Below, in pieces: positions 24,508 through 37,572 of a stretch of DNA of 64,000 nt (the stretch's first letter is position 1; each line of letters begins with the position of its first letter). Origin of the DNA: Formicarius rufipectus (taxonomy: Eukaryota; Chordata; Aves; Passeriformes; Formicariidae); the NCBI GenBank assembly GCA_013399695.1, contig VXAU01001770.1, positions 372,001 to 436,000 of the forward strand. Direction: 5' to 3'. Made by a program: the position numbers and the translations under genes. A model generated the notes under the pieces. It worked only from the letters and a program-made list of their open reading frames with translations, made no database searches and was not told the DNA's origin.

Positions 24508-25167
24508 TCATCCTGCAGCTTTATGCTTTCCTCCACAGCACCCACACACCTCACCACAGTGATGGCATGCTCTCAAGGGGAGGTAGCAGCACATACATGG
24601 AGCAATGAACGAGAGTGCCACCAGTGCTAACCAGCGTAAGCAGAACTTGTCATCATTAGTGTCACACGAGCAAGGATCAGAGAAATCTCCTTCAGAGTCT
24701 GACATGCAGTGATACAGCATGCTCTCTGCGCAAAGCATGCAACTAACTTGGTAGATACATCTTTTAATAGGATCTGGAGCATCTTGACATTTTCCTCTGC
24801 CATTATCTTCATGATTAAACCTTTCCTGGCAGTATATACAGCGGGAACGCTCCCCATCCTCTTTTCTTCTTTTTGAGTTTTTAAATTTTGATGAGGAAGG
24901 CTGAGTTTTAAATACCACAGAACTCTTTGAGTCTTTCAGGGAATTCAACTTAGTTCCATCCCCACATGGGTATAAATAGTCAGATTTTTTACTGTCTGAT
25001 TTAGAAAATGGTATATTTGAGTCTGCATCATCCCTTTCCAGGTCGTTCTTCCACATGTCAGGATGCCTGTAGTCTGCATAACGACGTATCAAAATGTCAC
25101 GAGGGTTTATTCTAACAATTTCATCTTCGTCCTGAAAGCTAACATGTCTGATTGACTTCAGTGGGAC
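24508..25167 (-). CDS. SPRED1: SPRED1 exon 7 (last coding exon): KIT-binding and SPR domains
   Basis: This exon encodes 219 residues and a TGA stop (24510-24508), in phase 0 after an acceptor at 25169-25168. It begins VPLKSIRHVSF. The first third is the KIT-binding domain (with INPRDILIRRYADYRHPDMW), followed by a Ser/Lys-rich linker. The last 110 residues are the cysteine-rich Sprouty (SPR) domain, from CIYCQERF to GCCGGKHKAAG, with more than 20 cysteines and a hydrophobic LALVALSFIAP segment. In the family the SPR domain is palmitoylated and targets the plasma membrane, where SPRED1 recruits neurofibromin and blocks RAS-RAF-ERK signalling. It is very similar to the human protein but about three residues longer (KSS before VVFKTQPSS). 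SPRED2 is excluded by the sequence. No frame damage is seen. Confidence 0.97.
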   Translation of the reverse strand, partial: VPLKSIRHVSFQDEDEIVRINPRDILIRRYADYRHPDMWKNDLERDDADSNIPFSKSDSKKSDYLYPCGDGTKLNSLKDSKSSVVFKTQPSSSKFKNSKRRKEDGERSRCIYCQERFNHEDNGRGKCQDAPDPIKRCIYQVSCMLCAESMLYHCMSDSEGDFSDPCSCDTNDDKFCLRWLALVALSFIAPCMCCYLPLRACHHCGEVCGCCGGKHKAAG

Positions 25168-28100
25168 CTGAAACGGCAAAGTAAGAGAAGTTTACAGTGA
25201 AGTCCCAAATTTATGTCCACCTACAATGTAAAACTTAAATGAGAAAATTAAAAAACACTTTTTTTTTCCCCTTGCTGCTTGAGGATAAAAAATTCAGCTT
25301 ATTTTGTCATTACTACAATTTACAGACTTCCCCACAACAGTGAGTCTTTTGCATGGTATTAGGTCTTTAGCTTTAGTATTCTTTCCTGACATTTTAGTAT
25401 CTCATAAGAGTTTTGGATATTTTGGTATCTGCATAAAACTTGATGTTGCTCTTTGAATTATGCTCAAAAGTAGGGTGTTAACATCTTTCAGTGAAAACTA
25501 ATTCCACAGATTAATTATCCTTTACATGAACATGCTGATTCCACATCAACAATAATCCACTGTTTTAGGACTAACTCCCTGATATATTCACTTTTGTGTT
25601 ACCTAGACACCTTGCTTTATTCCTGCTCTAAGTTTTCAAACTCTCAATTTTTTTAACAAGAGCATTGACTACTTGTTACTTATTCTCAAAGCTGTGTTCT
25701 AGATATGGATTTTGCCATGTGAAGAGTAATATTCAGTATGATGATCCATCAGGTTCTAAAGGTTCCCCTTAGCCAATATATAGTACTTAAATTGATTCGT
25801 TCAGGACATCAGAAAATTCTCAGCTTGTAATGAACTATAATTCAAGACCTTTTACCTCAAAAGGAAAGTAAAAAGGAACATGGTAAACACATACAAAATA
25901 AACAGCAGAAAATTAGGTAGAATTCTTGGTTTATTCTGACTTACAATGAAAGGGCATGGAGGCATGAAAAAGTTGTCAAAGGTGGCAAAATTCATAGAAT
26001 CATCCAAACTGAAATACTGAAGACCTCAGATATAAGTATAAGACACTGGATTGCCACTAACTGTTACTGAAATATCATTACAAGTGCCTTCAAAGAAAAG
26101 GTGAAATTAATGACAGGATAAAAATTTAGCACGTGCATGGAAACAGCAGCCAGTGCAGCAAAAAAGCAAAGGTCTCAGTATGCCCCAGTATTCCTATTTT
26201 ACAGACAGGCAATTATATTCCTACACTGTAGGGCTACTATAATCAGAGCCAGATTATAAGTGGGTTTCAAGTCAAATTCCGCCTTTTCCTCCTGTCAAGT
26301 GCACAGCCTGTAAACCATCTCACAGAATGGACCAAAAAAATTTCCACTCCCTAACTTACTAGCCTTAGAAATTCTTCCAGAATCATGATTTTGGAATGCA
26401 TCTTTGGCACCAGTATTGCTGCTTTAAGAATGTTTACCTTATTAGTACTCAAATTAATGAGAATTAATGTCTCACCATTTCAAAGTCGAGGACAAGAGTT
26501 GAACTGCATGTTCCTAATCTGCAGTGTGTGACAACAAACTACTGAAAATGATGTTAAAACACTTCTATTTTGCTTTGCACGTGTCCATGCTCCTATTACA
26601 CTGAAGTCTGCATGTCCTGGTTTTGGGGTAGGAAACAGGAGGGAGGAGGGAAGGCAGCTGGGAAGGAGGAAGGAAGAACTTCTCAAAATATGCCATCTTC
26701 TGATTATGTAAGAGTATCTGTAGCCTGTTCTAACCACCACTTCCCTGCTCAACAATCCTTGTGTGATCAGCACAGAACTGTAATTAGAGCTGCTTTGCTC
26801 TGGGACTTCCAACTGGAATATGCTAACAATAATAACTTTTTTTTTCCTTGGCTCTAAGCCACACAATTGGACTTCCACAAGGTCTCAAGGATACAGGAAG
26901 AAGAAAGGTTATACCCTATTCAGCTAACATTGCTCCTCTTTCATACTTCCCCAGGCTCCTATGCAAGCAGTTAGGCCTCCCCTTTGCTTATGAAAACAGA
27001 GTGCTTCTCAACTCTATTCTGTGTTCAAACAAGAAAAAGGGTATTGTTTAGCATCATTAACTAGCTATGGCTAATAGGCTTTTTTGAACACTTTACAGCA
27101 TAAATTTATTTAAGCGAAAAAGCAGCAAAAATGTCATTAGAATCCCATTTGTTACAGGCATAAAGGATCCTTTACCCCACTGTCCACATACAACATTATG
27201 CACACATTTAAGGCATTAAATAAAATCCATTGTTTTAAAGAAAAATGCAGAAACCTCAAAGACCCACCCTCAACCTCCCATTCTCCAGAGAGCTAATAAC
27301 CATTAGAGATCACTACAAATACTAACAACTGTAAAATCAGACCTCTCCTCAGCCTTTGAAGGCTTTTTGTTTGTTTGAGCAGAACACACTACATAATAGA
27401 ACTCAATTTTTGAGTTCCCAGCCCAACACCTGAAAATGCTTAAGGACTGACATGTTACAAAGAAGACACCACTATACATTCTTTATGCAACTGATGCCAA
27501 GAAGTATTTTTTTAAACAAGTGGGAAATGCTGAAAAACAAGCAAACTGGAGAAATGTTGGAAAAGCTTTATTTTTAAGTGCTTACTTGTTGGGTGTTTAA
27601 TGGGACCTATATGAAGGCATGAGATACATGAAAACTTAAGAACAGCGCACAATTCAAATGCAGTTAGGTACAAATACCAGCAAAATTTGATGAGAATAAT
27701 GCACACAGTCCTCTAAATATTCCAATTAAAACTTGGTACAAATTCCATCTCTGTGCAACAGCTGAAGTAGGAAGGGAGGAAGAACATTACAGCAAACTGA
27801 AATTCCACGTAGAATCTGATTATGAACATGATTAGCCAGCTGGAAATTAGGCAGAAAATTTTTGTTGACACACCTGAACCCACAAATATTGTACCTTACT
27901 CGAAGGGATGCACCTTTAAACAAGGCATGGTCATTTGCTTGGTACTGTAGCCTCTGCAGTTTCTGGTCAAACAGATACATCTGACTTTGCTCAGCTTGAA
28001 ACTTCACAATATGAGGACAACAGCAGCTGAATACATCATCACAAAGTACTAAATTTAAGTTAAACCTGCATCCGTGTATCAGAAGCTGAAAAACTGAGGG

Positions 28101-29813
28101 ACTTGAGCATCTTCTATGAACAGTCACAGTATTACAGGTAAAGATCTGAATTGTTATTAATCACTTCTTTAGTTTGGGAGCACAGTAAGAGTGTTCAAAC
28201 TTATTTACACAAAATTGAAATAAGATAGGTAATTAGCTCAAGATCTGCTGTGCTGCCTGGTCACGTGCACAGAGTTTAGCAGAGACAGCCCAGCATGGGC
28301 ATGTACCGAATGTAAGGTTTTGTTCACTTGCCTGTGTTCTAAATGTGTGTACCACAAGACCATGCAAAAAACATGGAGTGCTGGTTGCAGGTGGTGCTGC
28401 AATATGAGAAGAGTATTTTAAAGGGTGTTCACTTAAATTTACATGAAATCTCATGTAACTCAGTTTTAAAGAAGTGAATTGTAGCACTGTCACTTCAAAG
28501 AAATTCCTGTTTAATTTCTATCAGACAGACACAGACTACCAGTATTACCACAGCTTTAAATTATCATTTTTTCAGTAGTCAATTTTATACATACCCTTAA
28601 AAGATACAGGTATTTTAAGCTACTGCATTTTCCTTTACAACTCAGTGAAGACTAACAGCACATACATCATTGGTTACTGTAGCTATTAAATGTTAGCTGC
28701 AATAACCTAATCACCTATCCATTCTATTAAGAAAATATTTACAACTGTATTTGCTGATAAACAGGAGGAGGGAAATGTATGTACCTCTTGATGAAGAGAA
28801 CAACCAAAAATGTAAGGTGACTTACACAAAAAGATAATTGGAGCAGATCAATGATTAAAAATCAGAAGTTCACAATTTTGAGCTCATTAATTAGGTCTCC
28901 AGATAACACTGTACCACTTCTTTTGACCAGTGAAGCAGCTTAAGAGTAGCTAATACAAGACCTCAATACAATCCTATCTTTCTCTGCAAAAATGACTGAA
29001 GGCACTAAAAAGTTTTATTTTCTGGAACAGAAACATTTTCTGACAAGTCTTCAAAACCACTTGAACACATTCCGCATTTCTGTTATTCAGCATATTCTAA
29101 AAGCTTCCTATGTGTTTGCTTAAAGCTTCTCATTTTTCTAGACATGAGACCCTCAAATTAATTATTATCCAACTTACTGTTAAGTCCACTTCTACAGTCT
29201 ACAAAAACAAGTTTCTTTGAGCTTTAGAAAAAAGCAAAATGTAGAGTGTTAAAGGAAAAGTTGTACCAATGGCTGAATACTTTTTATACATAACTGATAC
29301 ACTGTTTTCCTTTCTGTACTAAATTAGAGTATTTTAGTTTAAATAAGCAGTTAGAAAGCATAAGCAATGTTTCACTAAAAATATTCAGCAGAAGCGCACT
29401 GCTGCGTAATGCATACAAGATATCAATTTTTAAAGAAACTTTACAGTAATTCTAATCAAAACAGTATATATATAACCAAGACAGAACTTGTGGCCAATGA
29501 ATACTTTCTGAAAAAATTTAAAAAGCTTTTCAAGGCAGCAGATACTTTAGTCTAACACAAAAACTGAATTCAAAGAAAGTAAAGATTTATTCATGTAGTC
29601 TGGTGCAATATAGGTAAACACCTTCACAAAGCTTTACCTCTGCCATAATAATGCTGTAATATTTCAGCTTCAAAGCTTATACTTATCAAGAATTTGAGAA
29701 TATAATACTACATACAAGGACTTAAAACAAAGTGATTTCTTGTCAGAAACTACATACTGTACCATTATTCCAGCCAGCAAAGTAAGAACTGCTTATTTAA
29801 CTGGTATTCTTAC
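25168..29813 (-). other. SPRED1: SPRED1 introns 5-6 region; exon 6 not recognised
   Basis: The stretch between exon 7 and exon 5 should hold a 102-nt exon 6, as in mammals. I read the minus strand through and found no sequence resembling the known exon 6 peptide (with its MEYVQRQISKE core). One phase-compatible open segment is listed separately. The rest is AT-rich intron. A few CR1-like scraps (for example near 26001-26035 and 25745-25780) are too short to call. Confidence 0.6.
27900..28001 (-). other. Weak candidate for SPRED1 exon 6
   Basis: A 34-codon open segment sits inside a longer open frame (27726-28127). It is preceded by AG and followed by GTAAGG, both in phase 0, and is exactly 102 nt, the length of mammalian exon 6. 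It encodes a Gln-rich peptide (FQAEQSQMYLFDQ, then KLQRLQYQ) ending ASLR. I see no residue-by-residue similarity to the mammalian exon, and AG and GT pairs at a given spacing are common. It may be coincidence. Confidence 0.15.
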
Positions 29814-29972
29814 CTGGTTAGGTTGGCTAGGAAAACAGGCTCTCCTGGTGTTGAAATCCTCAAATGCTGAAGGCCTTAAATTTGCACTGTTGTAAGTTTC
29901 ACTGGTTACTACAGTTTCATGTTGAAAAAGGTGATCTTTCATTAATGAACCGGATGTATTTTCTTGAGCAGT
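29814..29972 (-). CDS. SPRED1: SPRED1 exon 5: linker between EVH1 and KIT-binding domain
   Basis: This 159-nt exon has 53 codons, starts and ends in phase 0, and is as long as the mammalian exon 5. The acceptor AG is at 29974-29973 and the donor is CAG followed by GTAAGA at 29813. It encodes the moderately conserved linker, with KDHLFQHETVVTSE and LRPSAFEDFNTRR near the middle. The start TAQENTSGSLM aligns without gaps to ANEEDSSSSLV in human SPRED1. It diverges more from human than exons 3 and 7 do, as expected for a disordered linker. There are no frame defects. Because it begins in phase 0 while exon 3 ends in phase 1, a further exon must lie between them. Confidence 0.92.
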
Positions 29973-32900
29973 CTAAAACACATAAGAACACTCTTGAAAT
30001 GATTTTGTATTTATAAAAAAACCACACCAAACCCACCAAGTTCATTCATAAATGTGTTAATATTCCATATGATGTGCCAGAGGCTACTATAAACAGAAGT
30101 ATTTTTTAATGTACACTTTTAAAGCACTTAGAAGTAAGCAAGTATTTTCTTTACTATGAGTAACCTTTGGTAGATACAGAGTTTTTCTCTGCAGAGAGTA
30201 CACAACTTGGGCATTCAAGGTACATGTCTTTGAAACTCAGCAGCCAAATCAGAATTCTTTAAGGAAACAGAGATTAGCCCAGCCTCTGAGATTATGCTTT
30301 CTCTAAGAACTCATGAGGCTGCCAGTATTTACAAAAATACAATTACAGGAAAAAAATAATTTCTGAGACTAATAAAGGAAAAGCTAGCTAAACCTTTTAA
30401 TAAATTAAAAGCAAGATCAGCTGGAAAGGAACAGAAAGTCAGCTTTAACATATACTGGCCCAATTAAAATACTCTAATTACAGCAAGTGTGTTTTAAACA
30501 ACTAATGACTGTCTTTTTGTAATTAAGGTTATATCAGGCAGTTTGATACAAAAGTGAGACCATGTGGCATGGGACATAGGAGACATCTGCAGGACCTGTG
30601 CCATTCAGGATAAGGAAGAGGAAGTAGGTTTGGGTGAGACTGGCTTGTGAGGTGATTCAGTTTCTGAAATGAACACAAAACCAAACAATCCTCATTCTTT
30701 AAGCTTAAGAGACTGGGATATACTTAGGATACAGCAGAGCACTTTGATACTAATCCCACTGGGCTGCCAAAAATGTACTGTACACTGTTTTGATTGTACT
30801 GAGAGACATTGTAAAGTTAACTAGCTGTCATCATCTGATAGCACTGAGAAAATCCTGGCATCATCCAATTTTCAGCAATTAGAATGTCTCAGCTTTATTA
30901 CAAGGATTTGTATATATCAAGAAAACATTAAGAATAAAAGAATAAAAATACTGCAGAAAACTATTGAGGCAGAGGCAAACTTGAAGTTTCAGCAAGTTCA
31001 TTTACCAGAATACTTAGGGAACTTACTCTGGTATTACATTAGCATCTCATGTACATAAACCCCTAATGTATCAAGTTCTAAGACAACCTAGATTAAGTGA
31101 AAGTAGCTGGTCTGTAGCAGACTTTTAGGAGATAGAAGATTATCACATCACTAAGAATTTATATATTGTTCAAAAGCACTGAGTGGAAAAACCTTAAATT
31201 TAGTAATTAATTAATGACCAACTTAATACTAGAAAGCAGACATCTCAAAAAAGACAGTAGCTCATTCAATCAGGTTAAAGGTCCCCTGAAAAATTCTGCA
31301 GACATGAAAAACTCCAGAAAGAAGCACATTCTGCAGATCCTTCAGTGTGACAACACCACTAAGCAACTGACCCTGTTGCTGTCAAAATTAAACATTCTGG
31401 TCAAACACTCTTGGGAAAGGAGTAAAAAGAAAATGTTGAAATGACTGCCAGTTGCACTTCATAGATGTATACTTATTTTAAGAGCAAAAAGCATCAAATA
31501 TTAGTACAAAATCAAACACCTTAACAGGGGGCACTCCTGCAGGTATACTGTCCAATGACACACAGCTTCCAAAACAGCAGTTCAAACCACAAAATGAGGA
31601 AGAAGAGTCTACAACTATTTTTGGTTTGACCAATGTTAAAAATGATTACAAGCATTTAAGCGATCAGCTAGAAGCCACTTTACAGAAACCACAGTGATAA
31701 GCATCCCGTTTCCCCCTTCCTCTCCTCCTCCTGCTATTTTAAATTCAAGTGGTCTAGGGAAAAGGGAGCAAGATGCAAAAACTACTACTCCTTCCTTCCC
31801 AGGGAAAAAACACATACTACACACAAGTCAATCTTTATCCCAGGATGAGATTTGCAACAGCCTGCATTATTTCCAGTTCCTGCAGGTGATTTCACACCTT
31901 TGTTCTTCAGAAGTAAACTACCTGCACTATAGAGTAAAAACAACACATGCAAATATTCACACACGGCACACCCCCCTCCCGGCAGTCAGGAAGGGAACCA
32001 TCTAATGAAGGACACAGGCAACGATTACCTATTACAGTGCCTAACTGCAGTGCTAGACAATAATGTATGAAAAGCAAACTGTAATCTTAAAGCAAACCTT
32101 GGTGCCCTATACACAGCAATTATCAAAGAACACTTCTAGAAAATTTAGAAAATGTCCAACACAGACACCACGATTCAAGCTAATTGACTGTAATTGACTA
32201 ATTTCAGGGGTGGCAGCAGACAGAAAGGCATCTGACCTTTCATAAAGCAAGAACTCACAAAACAGTCTTTTGGAAAGCACAATGCTCAGTTTACCAACCT
32301 AGACACTACAGGTAAGTGGCCACAGCCAGCTTCTGATATTTATGAAAAACAGAAAGCAATCAGGTCAGTTATGATCTTCTTCAGCCAACAAATATTCACT
32401 ATGCAGAACTACAGAACTGCCAGATGAATACCCTGAACTCTGTGTTTTTAATTAAACTATAGTTTAGATACAGTCAAACCATGTTTATTTGTGTCCAGAA
32501 AGCTTTTCCCTGGACAATACATCTTGCTCCAATCTGATGTTTTATGACAAGGTCATAAACACCTGAAACCCCACATTTATAATGGAAACACTGACAATGT
32601 GAAGTAGGAGGCCCTAGAAACAAAAATGCTTTTCTGTTGAAAATACATTTAAGTAAAAAGCAAACATATGAAGTTTTCCACAAGAACTAAGACTGTTACA
32701 TTAAATATACAGAATATCACACACAAACACAGATGCACACATTCCTCTTTTCTACTGTCCAAAGCAATTACACCGCCCACATTCAATATTCTTTAACCAC
32801 AGCCTGAAAAGTACAGTACTGGCATAGGTTATTCAGTATCATCTGTAAAGTAACCTACGCCAGTTTTTAATGCACAACGGAAATCTGGTTTGCTCCCAGC

Positions 32901-35900
32901 TGCTGGTATAATAATTACTGTCCTATGGTTGCTAAGAGATACTCTCAATTTTTTTCCAAGACTACTAAAACATTTCTGTGCACACAGGCAAAAGGATGCT
33001 GGGTAAAGCAATAAAATTACTCCAGCTGTAGCTCTCCAGCAGAATTCAAAGCCAGATGACAGCTATAGAGAAAATGAAAACCAGACTGAGCTTCTCTTCT
33101 TCAAATTTTCTCTCCTTACTTCTCCCAGTTTGCCAGAGTTAAGTCTGGGAGAGAATTCAACATTGTTCTGCAAACACTGTTAAAAATGTTCTACTTTAAG
33201 TAAGTTTAATGATTACATAGAAGGATGGATGAGACCATATTTCCGTTGCATCCTAGTTCTTGTATTTACTTCCCATGAGGCCTGAAAACCTGCTGTTAGA
33301 GACTAACCAACACGAGAAACGTTTCAATGTTTTTTCTTTAATTTTTCAATTGTGAATAAATGATACAGGTTTTAAAAACATCTCAATAGCTTCCTTCTGC
33401 TTTAGCTATTTCTAAGACTGATGGAGCACTACATTTGGCAAATTATTTTCAGGCATGTGTTTCTGACATGGGCTGAAATATTACCTAGATTACTCAGAAT
33501 ATTTTGTACAGTTTAAAGTAAAAAATAAGACATTTGACATGCTTCTTTCTTCGAAGGCTGTTCTACCTGAATATACACAGCACACTAGATGCAAGGAGGC
33601 TGTTTGGCCTACTGGTGAGGAAAAAACCCCAAAATGTAATTCCTCCTGTTTTTAGAATACAATTCCAACAAAAAAACTTAATAAACCAAAATATTTTATC
33701 ACAATTAGATTTCTTTTAAATTGATAATATGAACTTGTATTACTTTTAGTTCTAAGAACTGTATCTAGCCAACTTATTAACTGCACTAAATATCGCTAAT
33801 CTTTAATGTTTTGCCATGTAGCGTTGTCTTTTCCATAAAAACAAGAATAAATTATTTCACATTTCTAAAGTCATAATGTTTGTTTTGCATTAGGTATTAT
33901 TTTTGTAAATTAAGACTTCTGCATACCTTTTCTTAGAGACACAATAAATTGAGGAGTCACTAAATAATGCACTTACGAAGAGATCACTAAATACTGTATT
34001 TACAAAGATGCATGTGAACCATTAATGTCTTCCCTGACTGCACCAAAACCACCTAGATGCATGTAAGTTGCAGGCCTTTTCCAGCTTCATATTAACAAAA
34101 AGCCCAATGTACTTACTTCTGAAAGAACAAGCCAAACTTTTTTTTCTGCTTATAATTTATCAGTCTGCAGTTTTCTTCTGCCAGTAGTAAGGAACTCAAA
34201 AGCATAAGTGATCCATTTCTTACTACTACAAAACTGTTAAAATGTGCTGGTAGCCTATAAATAACACCAGTATGGCTGAATCAACAAAACCTGAAAGAAA
34301 TTAAGACTCAACTGCTCTATTTTTCAGTTTCCAAAAGCTAGAGTTACACATTTCAGGATCCAAAACCCACATAAAAATAATTTTAAATTTATGACTTCTA
34401 GATTTCCTTTAGTTAAGAGTTACTACTAAGAAAAAAAAAATCCAATTTTAATTTATTTTTTTTTCAGTTAAGTTAGATTAGCTTTAGAACAAGTAGTTTG
34501 TATTTGGTAGAGGAAAAGTATCCAAGCCAATCTTTTAACAAAGAAGCAAACTGACCTATACAAGCAGCTCATCTACTACATTCAAAATGCTTAGGTTTAT
34601 ACTAAAACCATCTAAATTCCCTACCCAAACAAATTGCCAATGTATATTTCTGTGTAAGCGTATATACATTTTCAGGCTCCATTTACCAACATTACTGGAA
34701 GTCAGATAGCTCTTCATTAACTCATTTGTGTATTTCTATTTGAGATTAATCTGGTAAAACTAAGGCTTATTTGATGATACAAACAATTTGCATCTAGTAA
34801 GTTAACGAAACTAATAATAGTAATAATTTAAGTAACTGTTAGAAGCAAGTATGAAAACCCTTGATTGTGTTCCTTTAATATGAAATTTTAACATTATTTG
34901 TGAACAAGAGAACAGCTAAAGAAACTGCAATGATGCTATGTCTTCCTAAAATGATCAAATTTTATCTTCAGTTAAAAGAATGCTTTCTCTGTGAGATTTT
35001 ATTTACAAAATGTAAATAAAACCCACCCAAAAAACTAGTGACCCAAGATACTACACAGTAAGACAAATGCTAGCCCAGAAAGCACAAGAGTTCACTTTTT
35101 GATTCTGCATGTACAACTTTTGGCCAAGCACTATTTCTGCTTGCTACTTCTATAAAATGTGATAATTATTACAAGGAGGCACTGAGGTTTCAAAACACCA
35201 TCCCTCAGTTTTGATCTTATTTATATCATTTTATTTGTTCTCTGTAGCACCAAATATATCCAGCCAGTAAACAACTTATGAAGCATGTTTAGCTTTCTTC
35301 ATCATGTCATCTTCATGAAAAACAAACAAAAAACCCCAAAACACTGTTAATCAAATTTATGTACAAACTACATACTATATTCATCCTACATACTCTAAAT
35401 ACAGGATTCTTGCTGTGTAACCTGACTGGACCAGCAGAAGCAAAACCACTCTTTAATATTTTATCCACACTCTAAAAAGGCCTTGCATAGTTATATTCCA
35501 AAACATATCCAAAAATACTACTAGAGACTTCGAAAAAGAGCTTATAAAATAAATAGGGAAACAAAAAACCATTAGGCCCTTTAAACTACATAGAGGAGGC
35601 AAGAAGAGGGGCAAGTCAACATGACTCTTCAAATAACAATCTTTGAAGAAAAATGGTCTTATCTATCAGTTAAAAAAAACCCTGGGGTATCAAGTTTCAC
35701 TTCTAACAGTATCAATCTTGGAAGGGGAAAGAATTAGTAATATGCAGGAGAATGTATACTATTCACTATTTCAAATGTATTCTTGGTGATGAGACCTGGT
35801 GCCTGTAGCTAAAATGCTGCAGCTTTTCTACATCCACATTCATAACCCTGCAATTACAGCTTCATTGATACATAAACCTTGTTTAGATGAAGCATAACTA

Positions 35901-36163
35901 AACAAAGTGGGTTCAGTCTTCCCAGCAATCTTTTTTTCCTCCCTTCTAGTATTTTTATTGATAGGCAATACTAGTATCACCTATTTTACTTTAGTATACG
36001 AAGACATGGTAAGAGACACTGGCTAGTTTCTTTGCCAGGCAATTCTTGCCACCTATACACAGCACAAATCCACAAATGTAATGTGTAAAATTATGTTTTA
36101 CATCTAGAATGTAAAAGACAGTTCTACCAGCAGTTTTTACCACACAAGATTGTTTGTACCTGC

Positions 36164-36208
36164 AATATATATATTATATATAGTGTGTGTATATATATAC
36201 ACACACAC
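36164..36208. repeat. TA/TG/CA dinucleotide tract with perfect palindrome
   Basis: An (AT)n run is followed by (GT)4(AT)4(AC)4 at 36183-36206, a perfect 24-bp palindrome inside SPRED1 intron sequence. It is length-variable by nature and able to extrude a hairpin. Confidence 0.85.
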
Positions 36209-36413
36209 CTGCGTTATAAAGAATATTTTTAAATGGGTTTATCTTTTAAATAAAGTAAACCTATATTTAGGTATGTAAATAAATTATGTATTTATATTCA
36301 TATGAATATGGAAATGATGCTGTAAATACATTTTTCTCCACTTTTCCAAGAACAAACGTTGTAACTCAAAAGGATCATAGATATTTGCTTCAATTTTGGA
36401 ATCCTTATATAGA

Positions 36414-36414
36414 N
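36414..36414. other. Ambiguous base (N)
   Basis: A single unresolved base in an intron. Confidence 0.99.
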
Positions 36415-37571
36415 GGATTAACTTTCCTCCACACTTTCCTCCACCCTCTCAAAATCTCATTCCTTTTAAAAATTCGAAATATCTAATATTTATAGGAATT
36501 TTACTTTAAAGTGCCTTAAAATAAAGCACTGCAAGTAAAGAACAACAGGTGGTTGCAGAGCCAACACACAAGGAAATACATTTCTTTTATCATAAAAAGG
36601 AAAGAAAGCAGGAGACTTCTGCATTGCCACTGCATTGCAGTATTCTTTCTAAATACTTGACTCTCAGTCTCCTATCACAATCTGATTCTTACTGGTATCT
36701 TCAAAGTCTGCTGCTAATTGTCTTGATTTTGCGTGGCAGAGGTTCTACACTGGATCTATCTACACTGATAAGGAGTTTATTACTGCATAAATGACAAAAA
36801 CTCTTTCCCTCAAGAAACCACTCAGGAATATTATCAATTTTCTGAATAGCCACCAAGACCCCTGAGTCAACTTGTTTCTTTATCAGCTTTATATTAAGTA
36901 TCTGCAGTCTGAAAACTGAAAGGCATGACTTTGCTTAAAACTGTAAATAAGAAGAAAGAGATAGGAAACATATAGAGGCAGAAGAAGGATTTACTCAGTT
37001 ATATCACAGCTATTTACCCCTTGTCTGTATACATATACATATATATGTACCTCCAAAATATGTTTATACTCGCGTTTTAATTACATGGATTTTTGAATAT
37101 TACCAGGCAGTGCTACACATCAATGTTACAGTACTTATGGTATATGACATGGTATTTGTGTAAAGCACTGTAACTCTAAGGCATGGTTGGACAATTTTTT
37201 ACTTCTTAAACCATTATGACCTATAGAAACTGAACAGTGCAAATAAGGATCCATAAAAATCTCATGTTGAATCTCAACATGTGACTATCTTCAATGTGTT
37301 TTCAAAAATTGTCTGAACTTCTGCCCTTCTTTGGGATAGAGTCTTTTAACTATTATCACAGCACCTTTTCAACTCTAATCATATGATGAAGAGTCTTATC
37401 ACCATAGAGTAAAATCTTAAAAAACAAATAGGATATGCAAGTAAAGAGATTCTTGATACCTGTATTTCCTTTTTCCCATAAAAATATTTCAAGTTTAATA
37501 AATTTAAAGAGGACACAATCTGCACAGCCATTCTGAAATGAAAAATTAAACTCACGATGGTTATCATCCCA

Positions 37572-37572
37572 N
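37572..37572. other. Ambiguous base (N)
   Basis: A single unresolved base in an intron. Confidence 0.99.

Noticed and set aside
26001..26035. Short CR1-like piece (TTCATAGAATCATCC)
   Set aside because: Too short and no continuation into the CR1 consensus.
27726..28127. A 133-codon minus-strand open frame, the longest in the exon 5-7 interval
   Set aside because: Not called a gene: no family similarity, no start context. Only its inner 102-nt part is kept as a weak exon 6 candidate.
33120..33150. Another minus-strand pseudo-exon, with acceptor TTCTCTCCCAG and donor GTAAGG near 33.1 kb
   Set aside because: Its length (25 nt) gives the wrong phase for SPRED1.
35394..35425. A 32-nt minus-strand segment with a good pyrimidine tract, AG acceptor and GTATGT donor, phase-compatible with a SPRED1 exon 4
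   Set aside because: The peptide does not resemble the known exon 4 and the length differs (47 nt expected). Such pseudo-exons are common in introns.
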